The notes beneath the pieces were generated by a model. That model saw only the letters and a list, made by a program, of their open reading frames with translations, made no database searches and was not told the origin of the DNA. DNA of 19,468 bases, taken from positions 1 through 19,468 of the forward strand of contig BNUX01000057.1 of the NCBI GenBank assembly GCA_025997675.1. The letters run 5' to 3'. The stretch comes from Spirochaetia bacterium (lineage in GTDB: Bacteria > Spirochaetota > Spirochaetia > Treponematales > Breznakiellaceae). The translations under genes and the position numbers were made by a program. How positions within the stretch are numbered: the first letter of the stretch is position 1; the number at the start of each line of letters is the position of its first letter. Positions 1-5,943 of this stretch are shown here, piece after piece.

Positions 1-40
1 GTTATGACTTGGCATCAAAGCACTTTAAGCGTAGCGTCTT

Positions 41-269
41 TTATAGTCGCAGTCATAAGGCGACTTTTTAATCAGGTCTTTATAGTGGTGATTAAAAACC
101 ACTTGTGTTTTAACGCCACTGCACCGGCGTAATTTGTTATAGTGGATTAAACCACTGCATCAGTTATCAGTTGATGCTACTTGATTGTTTTTTGTTTTAA
201 GTGATGCATCACCACCACTGATTTCCACTTGTTTTTATAGTTGGCGGCTAAACTTGAAATCTGCCAACT
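41..269. repeat. Cluster of short hairpins with a shared leader and covarying stems
   Basis: Seven small inverted repeats are packed here: 45-50/60-65 (AGTCGC/GCGACT), 84-89/98-103 (AGTGGT/ACCACT), 113-117/126-130 (ACGCC/GGCGT), 141-145/152-156 (AGTGG/CCACT), 157-162/172-177 (GCATCA/TGATGC), 201-212 (GTGATGCATCAC, a perfect palindrome) and 239-245/263-269 (AGTTGGC/GCCAACT). Four are preceded by the same TTATAGT leader, starting at 41, 80, 137 and 235. In these four the outer AGT/ACT pairs are constant, while the inner stem bases differ but stay complementary. That is the pattern of a repeated structured element rather than of coding sequence. No repeat family was recognised. Stretch 1-306 has no convincing gene; the short plus-strand frame at 185-433 runs through hairpins and into the opposite-strand gene. 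Confidence 0.55.
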
Positions 270-306
270 TTTCATCTACCTATGATGTAAGCATTCTTGG
301 CAAACT

Positions 307-621
307 TTATTGCCAAAATCCCAAACTTTTTAATTTTTTTGCATCTTCCGCTGAGACTTCTTCTTCAAATAACCACTCGGCTTTACCAACCATAATCTGT
401 CCGTCATGGTTGTTAAGAGTAATTGTGTTATAGCGGTGATATAAATGAGCCAAACTACTACGGAAAGAGTGGTAATCTTTGTAGGTTAATTGACTGGAAT
501 ACTTGTCATAAAAGTGTTTAAGCGTAGAAAAAAACTCCAAGCTGACCAGAGTGTCGGACTTCATGGTTTGGACTAAAACTGGCTTGAATCTGTTATCAAT
601 CATGTATAGGTATGTATGCAT
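307..621 (-). CDS. Hypothetical protein, possibly 5'-truncated
   Basis: A 105-codon frame on the minus strand, read from the ATG at 621. The frame stays open to a TTG at 651, but neither start has a recognisable Shine-Dalgarno sequence, unlike most genes in this window, so the 5' end may be missing or altered. The product is soluble-looking, with mixed charge, several Tyr/Phe-rich stretches and an acidic C-terminal part (a run of E residues in WLFEEEVSAEDAKKLKSLGF). No signal peptide, membrane segment or known domain was seen and no family was recognised. It lies between the hairpin cluster and hairpin module A. An intrinsic terminator reading toward it on the minus strand (664-697) sits just upstream, so it would need its own promoter within about 45 bases. 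It could also be a remnant. Confidence 0.45.
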   Translation of the reverse strand: MHTYLYMIDNRFKPVLVQTMKSDTLVSLEFFSTLKHFYDKYSSQLTYKDYHSFRSSLAHLYHRYNTITLNNHDGQIMVGKAEWLFEEEVSAEDAKKLKSLGFWQ

Positions 622-663
622 TTTTTGGGGGATTTCTAAAAAAACCGCCAATATTTTCTAAAA

Positions 664-774
664 AAAGTCAGCAGACTTGTTTTAGTCTGCTGACTTTACT
701 ACCAAGTGGTGCCCGCACCACCTCACCGGATTTCCTGATAAAGAAGTGCTGAAACGCCAAAATGACGATTCACT
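664..774. repeat. Hairpin module, copy A
   Basis: The module starts with a perfect 14-bp inverted repeat, 664-677 with 684-697, loop TGTTTT. On the minus strand this is followed by a T-run, so it can act as an intrinsic terminator in that direction. It continues with a GTGGTGC/GCACCAC hairpin (706-712/715-721), an ACCGGAT box (725-731), and an imperfect hairpin closed by AGTG...CACT around CGCCAAAATGACG (745-774). The same order of elements recurs at 1354-1461 in the same orientation, but there the loop of the first hairpin reads as the exact reverse complement, AAAACA. Confidence 0.7.
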
Positions 775-1134
775 ATCTTTTATATAGAAGAGTTCTATAA
801 ATGGAGATCCCCTACGTAACTTATTTTTCACGGAAATACTCTTAACTGCACTATATATAGTGCTGCTTTTCTATAACACGCAACATATAGCGTACATCTT
901 TTCGTAAAACCTAAAATAAGGACTTTTTATAGGGGGCATATAAATTACTCGAAAAAATTACCAAATCCTCATAAATCAAAATCATTTTGCTTACATATTT
1001 TTTAATGGAAAATAAATACCGGCTGTTAGTTGGTTTCCGTTAAAAGTTTCTTAAAAATAAAAGATGACCCTGACATCAGTAAAAATAGGCTGACCTACCC
1101 AAAGTCAGGATAAACTGATAGGAAAGGAGTTTGT
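775..1134. other. Gene-free AT-rich stretch with palindromes
   Basis: No open frame here looks like a gene. Two symmetric sequences stand out: TATAGAA/TTCTATA with a 3-base loop (783-789/793-799), and a perfect 16-bp palindrome GCACTATATATAGTGC (848-863). A weaker CTGAC/GTCAG inverted repeat lies around 1091-1110, just ahead of the next gene. The stretch presumably holds the promoter of the 64-aa gene at 1135, but no clean -35/-10 pair was found. Confidence 0.4.
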
Positions 1135-1329
1135 ATGAACGAGATTCAAAGTTATTTCTTACAAGAAAGAGGTGTGACTTCTGGAAGCCCTATGACATGG
1201 AAGAGTATGAGGGAACATACACTGGCCCATAATTGGTATCATGGCCATCCGCTTGAAAAGCTGACAATTGAAGAACTTGACGCAGAAATCAAGGAGTATA
1301 AAAAATGTATGAGGTTGTATAAAAAATAA
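1135..1329 (+). CDS. Hypothetical 64-residue protein
   Basis: A 64-codon gene with an ATG start 5-6 bases after a good AAAGGAG ribosome site, which makes the start convincing. The product is small, polar and charged, with a Lys-rich C-terminal helix (ELDAEIKEYKKCMRLYKK) and a central His/Trp-containing stretch (HTLAHNWYHGHP). It has no membrane segment or signal peptide and no family was recognised. It is the only gene between the two hairpin modules and is followed after 24 bases by a strong intrinsic terminator, so it looks like a single-gene transcript. It could be an accessory or defence-associated small protein, but nothing in the sequence says so. Confidence 0.65.
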   Translation: MNEIQSYFLQERGVTSGSPMTWKSMREHTLAHNWYHGHPLEKLTIEELDAEIKEYKKCMRLYKK

Positions 1330-1353
1330 GGGATTGGTAGAATACTAAAAGCA

Positions 1354-1390
1354 AAAGTCAGCAGACTAAAACAAGTCTGCTGACTTTTTT
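1354..1390 (+). terminator. Intrinsic terminator of the 64-aa gene
   Basis: A perfect 14-bp stem, AAAGTCAGCAGACT at 1354-1367 with its complement at 1374-1387, has a 6-base loop and runs into six T residues (1385-1390). It lies 24 bases after the stop codon of the 64-aa gene. The hairpin is also the first part of hairpin module B. Confidence 0.85.
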
Positions 1391-1461
1391 ATTATCAAGC
1401 AAGTGGTGCTGGCACTACCTAACCGGATAAAAAGTGGTCAAGCGTCAAAATGGCGTTCCAC
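1354..1461. repeat. Hairpin module, copy B
   Basis: This is the second copy of the module at 664-774. It holds the terminator hairpin, CAAGTGGTGC with a TG loop and its imperfect complement (1400-1419), the ACCGGAT box (1422-1428), and an imperfect hairpin around GCGTCAAAATGGCG closed by GTGG/CCAC (1433-1460). The elements after the first hairpin are in the same orientation as in copy A, about 690-697 bases away. Another hairpin, CAAAATGG/CCATTTTG (1509-1516/1527-1534), follows and shares the CAAAATGG motif. Confidence 0.7.
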
Positions 1462-1615
1462 CAGCCCCTTTTAGCCATTATCACGGATTCATCATGGCTT
1501 TCTCATTTCAAAATGGACCATACGGGCCATTTTGCTTTTATCCACTTCCTTCTTGGCTTGGTGGTCAATCAGATAATCCACCATAAACCGGGGGAAGTCC
1601 AGACTTACCTCTTAA

Positions 1616-1712
1616 CCTGAGCCTACTTCGTCCCCGGCTTCCTCCCGCTGGCTTCTTCCCAGCCACAGCCTTGGCCGGACCAGCGGAACTGGCCGAGAAT
1701 ACCGCTATCTGA
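1616..1712 (-). pseudogene. Decayed 3' end of a YodC-like (DUF2158) gene
   Basis: The stretch matches the 3' end of the intact YodC-like gene at 5572-5817. CCTGAGCCTACTT around the stop codon (1616-1628 and 5565-5577) and GAATACCGCTATCTGA (1697-1712 and 5659-5674) are identical, with a shorter diverged middle. Read on the minus strand it gives QIAVFSAS followed by a basic Lys/Ala/Gly-rich tail, against QIAVFPAS in the intact protein. Upstream homology stops at 1712, so the start and most of the domain are missing, and the frame no longer reaches the old stop codon. It is best read as the residue of a duplication or of a recombination event. Confidence 0.6.
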
Positions 1713-1755
1713 ATAAAACCTCACCAAAGATTGAAGGTTTTAACAGGGTTAAGGA

Positions 1756-1784
1756 TTGTATGTCCTGATTTATCTTGATACAAT
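1756..1784 (+). promoter_or_regulatory. Probable promoter of the DUF1508 gene
   Basis: A TTGTAT -35-like box (1756-1761) and a TACAAT -10-like box (1779-1784) are separated by exactly 17 bases, 28 bases before the DUF1508 start codon. The two boxes are arms of an inverted repeat, ATTGTAT/ATACAAT (1755-1761 and 1778-1784), so the same sequence could also be a repressor site. A TAAAACCT/AGGTTTTA hairpin (1714-1721/1735-1742) lies just upstream. Confidence 0.45.
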
Positions 1785-1812
1785 TTAAGGAAATTGAGCC
1801 AAAGGAGTTTAT

Positions 1813-2100
1813 ATGGCAGCAAAATACATCATCACACAGGACCGAAAGAAGCAATTCCATTTCAATCTTAAAACCACCACCGGGGAAATCCTTGCATCCA
1901 GTGAGAACGGCTATGAGGATAAAAAGACTTGTCTAAAGGGCATAGCCTCTTTACAGAAGGAAATCGTCAAGCTCCAAAAAATCATCACCACAGCCAAGAT
2001 TGTTGATGAAACCGTCCCGGCAGCACCAGCCAAGAGACCCGGTCGCCCAAAGTCCAAGGCAGCCCCGAAGAAGAGGGGGCGAAATCCAAAGTCAAAATAG
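1813..2100 (+). CDS. DUF1508 (YegP-like) protein with AT-hook-like tail
   Basis: A 95-residue protein. Residues 3-50 match the DUF1508/YegP pattern: an F-x-F-x-L-K strand, a TTGEILASSENGY turn, and a K-x-x-C-x-x-G-I-x-S helix start. DUF1508 domains are small alpha/beta units of unknown function. The last ~25 residues are almost entirely Lys, Arg, Pro, Ala and Gly and include an RPGRPK core like an AT-hook, plus KKRGRNPK, which suggests binding to DNA or another polyanion. The ATG lies about 6 bases after AAAGGAG. The gene ends 12 bases from the end of the convergent DUF262-DUF1524 gene, with only a weak CTTAG/CTAAG hairpin between them. The family call is fairly sure; DNA binding is inferred. 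Confidence 0.8.
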   Translation: MAAKYIITQDRKKQFHFNLKTTTGEILASSENGYEDKKTCLKGIASLQKEIVKLQKIITTAKIVDETVPAAPAKRPGRPKSKAAPKKRGRNPKSK

Positions 2101-2112
2101 ATTTTACTTAGT

Positions 2113-4065
2113 TTATTCTAAGCGGAAATATTCCTCTATATAGCCTTTCATTTTCAATAAATGATCTTTGCATAAATCATCACTCCAAGTTTTATTTCTA
2201 TATATAATATCCAACTTTAATGAATCAACTCTATCACTTCGTTTTGCATAGAGAAAATGCTCTCGTTTTTCTCGAAATGGTTTGTTGCTAAATTCAGAGT
2301 TTATATTTCTTGATACTAAAGCTAAATTACCAAAAGTGTTTAAATATCTTTTTGAGACAATATCTTGTGTATAATTAGGATTTTGTGGTGAAACATGCTC
2401 AACCGAATTTTTGGCAGTCATCCTGAACTTTTTCCAATCAAGTATTTCATCACTTAATAAATACCAAAGAATAAATTCAAGTTTATAAAACCAATAATGT
2501 GGAAAACTGACCCCAAGATTTTCATCAATTATATCATAATTATAAACATATTGTCCAAAACTCCCATTTGCTATACTATCCATTAGCAATAAAGTTCTTT
2601 CCTGTAAGGTTGATTCATTCTTAGTGCAGAATAATATATTATCATATAATCTCAATTTTTCAAACAATGAATCTCTATCTTTATCTTCTAAAGCACTAAA
2701 TAATATAGGTGTCAACCAATAATGAGTGGTAATCTGTTGAGAATGATAGAGCATACTTTGTAATAATGCAAAACCATCTTCTTCATTTTCAGTCCTCTTA
2801 AAGTAATAAGTTTGTTTTCTTGATTGATTATATTTCGTCAAATATCGAATTTCATGCTTTTCCTCATTTTTATCAATTTTAATCCATTTAATAATAAACT
2901 GATCAAAGGTAAATCTTACATTGAATAATAGCTCAATGTATTCTTTTGCTGCTTCTCCATTTTCAATGTTGCAATGTTTTTTAAAAGTATGTAATAACTC
3001 TTTTTCGCTGATTTTATTTATATCAGGGAGATTCTTTTTATATAGGTAGATTCGTAGAGTATGAAGTAATAATTGAGGAAACGTAAGAATGCTACGGATA
3101 GAATCCTGATCATTCTTCCCTTCATCTGGATTATCAAGTAAATCTTCAACTTTTACCTCTTCAATTCCTTCTACATATTTCTTGGGTAATTTTAAAATAG
3201 AAAGAATGTCTGCATCATTTATTTGCAGATTTCTGCCTTGGTTTATCATTAAATGTAATAACGATTTAAAATCAAAACTCCGAGAGTGTTTATTATAACA
3301 TTCAGATATTTCAGAACTCTTCAAACCTGTTTCGTAAGATATATTTCTTTCAATGTAATCTTCCATGTTTGAACATGAATCCCATATTTTACTGTATCGA
3401 ATTCGTTCTTGCTTATTTTCTATAAATTTTAGAATCGTTGATTTCAGGATTTCATGATGTTGTAATTGCATTCCTCTATTATTAGTAACCTCAAACAGTT
3501 TATTAAGATCAGTAGTTTCAGAAACTTCTGTTATAAGGACGTATAACTTTTCATAGATAAATTGGGAGAATTTATTCATGTCTAAAAGATTTTCATTTTC
3601 AAGAATAAAATTTTTTATTCGGCCTTGCCATTTTGTTATTTTTGACAAACTTTTCTCAGTATCATCAATTTCGTTATCTTGTATTTCTTCCCCTGCAAAT
3701 AATTTATTAAAATAATCTGATACTTGTTTACGAATTGAGAAACTAAGCCTTAACTCATTGTTTACCTTCAGAAACTTTTTTAAACAATAATCCTTTAGCG
3801 CATAACTTAAAAGCCATAATGTTGTAAACCGTTGCTGACCATCTATCAAATCATAATATCCTTTTCGAGATTTCACAACAATAATTCCACCTAAATAATA
3901 TAGCTCCTTTTTTGAAATATATGCGTCTTTTAAATCTTCCAACAATGTATCAATTTGTACATTCTTCCAAACAAAGAGGCGTTGGTATCGGGGGATATTG
4001 AACTTCTGTTTACTATCAACAATGTTTTCAAGAGAAATCAACTGCGATTTTACTGATCTAACCAT
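2113..4065 (-). CDS. DUF262-DUF1524 protein, GmrSD-like restriction enzyme
   Basis: A 650-residue protein in the two-domain layout of GmrSD/BrxU-type modification-dependent enzymes. The N-terminal DUF262 domain shows NIPRYQRLFVW (23-33) and DGQQRFTTL (75-83), the motif used for nucleotide binding and hydrolysis in this family. The C-terminal DUF1524 domain is an HNH-type nuclease: VEHVSPQNP with His557, then GNLALVSRNIN with Asn580 and Asn587, then a Phe-Arg-Glu-Lys segment. The middle is helical and variable. The start overlaps the end of the upstream DUF262 gene by 16 bases, so the two are co-translated. GmrSD enzymes cut foreign DNA with modified (often glucosylated hydroxymethyl) cytosine; the target here is not known. 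The coding sequence is much more AT-rich than hsdR/hsdM. The domain call is firm; the defence role is inferred from the family and the location. Confidence 0.9.
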   Translation of the reverse strand: MVRSVKSQLISLENIVDSKQKFNIPRYQRLFVWKNVQIDTLLEDLKDAYISKKELYYLGGIIVVKSRKGYYDLIDGQQRFTTLWLLSYALKDYCLKKFLKVNNELRLSFSIRKQVSDYFNKLFAGEEIQDNEIDDTEKSLSKITKWQGRIKNFILENENLLDMNKFSQFIYEKLYVLITEVSETTDLNKLFEVTNNRGMQLQHHEILKSTILKFIENKQERIRYSKIWDSCSNMEDYIERNISYETGLKSSEISECYNKHSRSFDFKSLLHLMINQGRNLQINDADILSILKLPKKYVEGIEEVKVEDLLDNPDEGKNDQDSIRSILTFPQLLLHTLRIYLYKKNLPDINKISEKELLHTFKKHCNIENGEAAKEYIELLFNVRFTFDQFIIKWIKIDKNEEKHEIRYLTKYNQSRKQTYYFKRTENEEDGFALLQSMLYHSQQITTHYWLTPILFSALEDKDRDSLFEKLRLYDNILFCTKNESTLQERTLLLMDSIANGSFGQYVYNYDIIDENLGVSFPHYWFYKLEFILWYLLSDEILDWKKFRMTAKNSVEHVSPQNPNYTQDIVSKRYLNTFGNLALVSRNINSEFSNKPFREKREHFLYAKRSDRVDSLKLDIIYRNKTWSDDLCKDHLLKMKGYIEEYFRLE

Positions 4066-5456
4066 GATTTTCTGTCCTTTAATGTATCAACATGAAAATG
4101 AGATGCTACCCTATTCACATATCGTGCCTGAACGCCGGTTCCATCTGGATCAACTACTACATCAAGATATATTTGCTCAATATTTTCTTGAGTCCTAATA
4201 CCTACAAATACTTCTTCAGGTGTATAGGCATTTGTTATCAAGTCAATAAAATTAACAGGATTCTCTTTAAGATATTTTGTAATGGATTCTTTTTTAATTT
4301 TGCTTAATTTTATTCGCATTGCTCCAATAATATAATCAAAATGGTTTATAGCTTTATCTATATAAAATTCACCAAAGGAATCATAAAATGAAACTAATAA
4401 TAACTTTATAAAGTCTCGTAAGAATATAGACATGTCTTGATCATATATTCCATCATAAAATGTCCTCATCTTTGACATTGCATTATTACTTGGTCTGGAT
4501 TCAAATAACATTTCATATATTGTAGCATATTTTTCTGTATAATCAAAAAAATTCAAACCCTCATGGATAGGTTGCCTTAAACTAAAAGGCAAATTTATAG
4601 TGGATTTTAATTGTGAGTTGTTTACAATTAACTTACAGGACTTCTCATCACTCCAATTTACTGATTCATATTTAAGATTATTTTTTGATTTGTAAAATGG
4701 ATAGGAATTTGATTTCTGGCTTTTTTTAGTCTGCTTTTGAAAACACACCAATAATAAATCTTGATTTTCAAAGCCAATATTACTCCCTCGCCAATTTCTC
4801 GCTCTCCATAAAATGCGTTCAAAAAGATAATCTAACAATGACGGTTCTGTATCTTGTTTTCCTATTCTTTCCCAAGACGTTGCTTTCTTTTCTTGAAGTT
4901 CATCAGATTTTTCAAAATTAACTATTGCTCGTAAATGATACGCTTTCAGATAATCAGTTGGACTTAATTTTATTCCTCGATTATTTTGTGTATCAAAAAA
5001 ACTGAAAGCATCATCTGCGGAAGAAGTGGTTATTTTAGTAAACTCTAACCTATCAAAAAAATTATATTTTTCCAGTTTATATATGGATTCACAATTTTTT
5101 TCAAAATAGGTCTGAACTTCTTTTATGTACTTTATTGATTTAATAGTATTAAACTTGATTTTTTCATCTTTGCTAAGGTCGTCTTTGAGAATGTATTTCA
5201 TAATAAGTAAAGTTGTAATTCGTTGCTGACCGTCTATAATTTCTAATTCATTATTATTATTGTGAAGTAAGACGCTTCCCAAATAATAATTTTCTTTGCT
5301 TTTCAAGTTAATAAAAAATTCAATAAAGTCATTTAATAACTCTTCAGCTTTTTCTATACCCCATGTATAAGATCGTTGATATTCAGGAATTTTTGTTGAG
5401 ATATTATTACCAAATAATTTGTCAAAACCACATACTTCGACTTTTATTCTGTTCAT
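4050..5456 (-). CDS. DUF262 protein lacking a recognisable nuclease domain
   Basis: A 468-residue DUF262 protein. IPEYQRSYTW (23-32) and DGQQRITTL (75-83) are at the same positions as in its downstream partner, so the two N-terminal halves are paralogous. FDTQNNRGIKLSPTDYLKAYHLR further on matches the conserved 'NNRG' segment of the family (the partner has TNNRGMQL). No DUF1524-type H...GNL...N signature is visible at its C-terminus, so it probably supplies NTPase or recognition activity while the 650-aa partner cuts. The ATG follows GAGGAATT. The gap to the YodC-like stop upstream is 115 bases and holds a GC-rich hairpin without a T-run, so read-through from that gene is possible. Pairs of DUF262 proteins are known from defence loci. 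The role is inferred. Confidence 0.88.
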   Translation of the reverse strand: MNRIKVEVCGFDKLFGNNISTKIPEYQRSYTWGIEKAEELLNDFIEFFINLKSKENYYLGSVLLHNNNNELEIIDGQQRITTLLIMKYILKDDLSKDEKIKFNTIKSIKYIKEVQTYFEKNCESIYKLEKYNFFDRLEFTKITTSSADDAFSFFDTQNNRGIKLSPTDYLKAYHLRAIVNFEKSDELQEKKATSWERIGKQDTEPSLLDYLFERILWRARNWRGSNIGFENQDLLLVCFQKQTKKSQKSNSYPFYKSKNNLKYESVNWSDEKSCKLIVNNSQLKSTINLPFSLRQPIHEGLNFFDYTEKYATIYEMLFESRPSNNAMSKMRTFYDGIYDQDMSIFLRDFIKLLLVSFYDSFGEFYIDKAINHFDYIIGAMRIKLSKIKKESITKYLKENPVNFIDLITNAYTPEEVFVGIRTQENIEQIYLDVVVDPDGTGVQARYVNRVASHFHVDTLKDRKSWLDQ

Positions 5457-5488
5457 AATTCCTCGTAGTTATAAGCATAAGTTTTTTT

Positions 5489-5514
5489 GACTACCCCCCG
5501 GCTTGGGGGTAGTC
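5489..5514. other. GC-rich hairpin between the YodC-like and DUF262 genes
   Basis: A perfect 10-bp stem, GACTACCCCC (5489-5498) with GGGGGTAGTC (5505-5514), loop CGGCTT. On the minus strand, the direction of both neighbouring genes, it is followed by A residues, not T, so it is not a standard terminator. The GGGGG arm can alternatively pair with CCCCC at 5519-5523, which would break the first hairpin. It may act as an RNA-stability or attenuation element. Confidence 0.5.
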
Positions 5515-5571
5515 TGCTCCCCCACCATAAGGCAGGGGTCTATGAAAAGAGGAATATACCCCGTCCTGAGC

Positions 5572-5817
5572 CTACTTTTTACCCGGTTTCTTCCCCACCG
5601 GACCAGCCTTCTTGACCGGGGCTGCTGGAGCCTCCCACCTATCAAGGGCACTGGCAGGGAATACCGCTATCTGACCCTTATGGTCATCCGAAAACCATAC
5701 GGCGGTCACCAATTTAGCCTCAATATCGACACCTTGAACCACCATTTTGGGGCTATTAGCAAGCCCGGATGCCACTACCACATCTCCAATCAGCCGTTCC
5801 GTTGCTCTAACACTCAT
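5572..5817 (-). CDS. YodC-like (DUF2158) small protein
   Basis: An 81-residue protein starting at the ATG at 5817, chosen because AAGGAG lies 5-6 bases upstream; a longer frame from 5883 has no such site. Residues 10-60 resemble the DUF2158/YodC family: GDVVVASG, then a V-x-G-V-D-x-x strand, then a VTAVWFSDDHKGQIAVFP core with the Trp-Phe pair of the usual 'CxWF' position. The last ~18 residues are a Lys/Pro/Ala/Gly tail (APVKKAGPVGKKPGKK), like the tail on the DUF1508 protein. DUF2158 proteins have no well-established function. The gene lies between the two defence units, divergent from hsdR and co-directional with the DUF262 pair. A decayed partial copy is at 1616-1712. Family call moderately sure. 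Confidence 0.75.
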   Translation of the reverse strand: MSVRATERLIGDVVVASGLANSPKMVVQGVDIEAKLVTAVWFSDDHKGQIAVFPASALDRWEAPAAPVKKAGPVGKKPGKK

Positions 5818-5836
5818 TTTTTGCTCCTTGAGAAGA

Positions 5837-5865
5837 ATCCTATCAAAAAAACCCATTTCTTGCAA
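5837..5865 (-). promoter_or_regulatory. Probable promoter and operator of the YodC-like gene
   Basis: Read on the minus strand, TTGCAA (5865-5860) and TAGGAT (5842-5837) form a -35/-10 pair with a 17-base spacer, ending 19 bases before the start codon. The -35 box lies within a perfect 12-bp palindrome TTCTTGCAAGAA (5857-5868), and a similar imperfect site, TTCTTCGCAAGA, follows at about 5874-5885. The palindrome pair looks like a repressor or activator site. Confidence 0.45.
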
Positions 5866-5890
5866 GAATAAATTTCTTCGCAAGACTAAA

Positions 5891-5927
5891 TTGCATAAAG
5901 CCCACTCTTATGGTATGATACATCATA
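5891..5927 (+). promoter_or_regulatory. Probable promoter and operator of the hsd-avs operon
   Basis: TTGCAT (5891-5896) and TATGAT (5914-5919) are spaced by exactly 17 bases and lie 24 bases before the hsdR start. The -10 box is the left arm of the perfect palindrome TATGATACATCATA (5914-5927), which would place a dimeric regulator over the -10 region and the transcription start. No regulator gene for it was identified in the window. Confidence 0.5.
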
Positions 5928-5943
5928 GTGATAGGGTAAACAC

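Noticed and set aside
41..269. CRISPR array
   Set aside because: The repeated unit is short, irregularly spaced and different in stem sequence. There are no uniform spacers and no cas genes.
185..433. Small plus-strand gene of 82 codons
   Set aside because: It runs through two hairpins, overlaps the more plausible minus-strand gene, and has no ribosome site or domain.
1400..1461. Integron attC site (ACCTAAC at 1417-1423 fits the RYYYAAC half-site, and the recombinase is nearby)
   Set aside because: No matching GTTRRRY partner at a suitable distance. Copy A has ACCTCAC at the same place, and the recombinase lacks clear integron-integrase character.
5489..5514. Intrinsic terminator for the YodC-like gene
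   Set aside because: The seven T residues lie on the wrong side of the hairpin for both strands.
5503..5871. Plus-strand 122-codon frame opposite the YodC-like gene
   Set aside because: It is antisense to a gene with a good ribosome site and a family match. The peptide has no features of a real protein.
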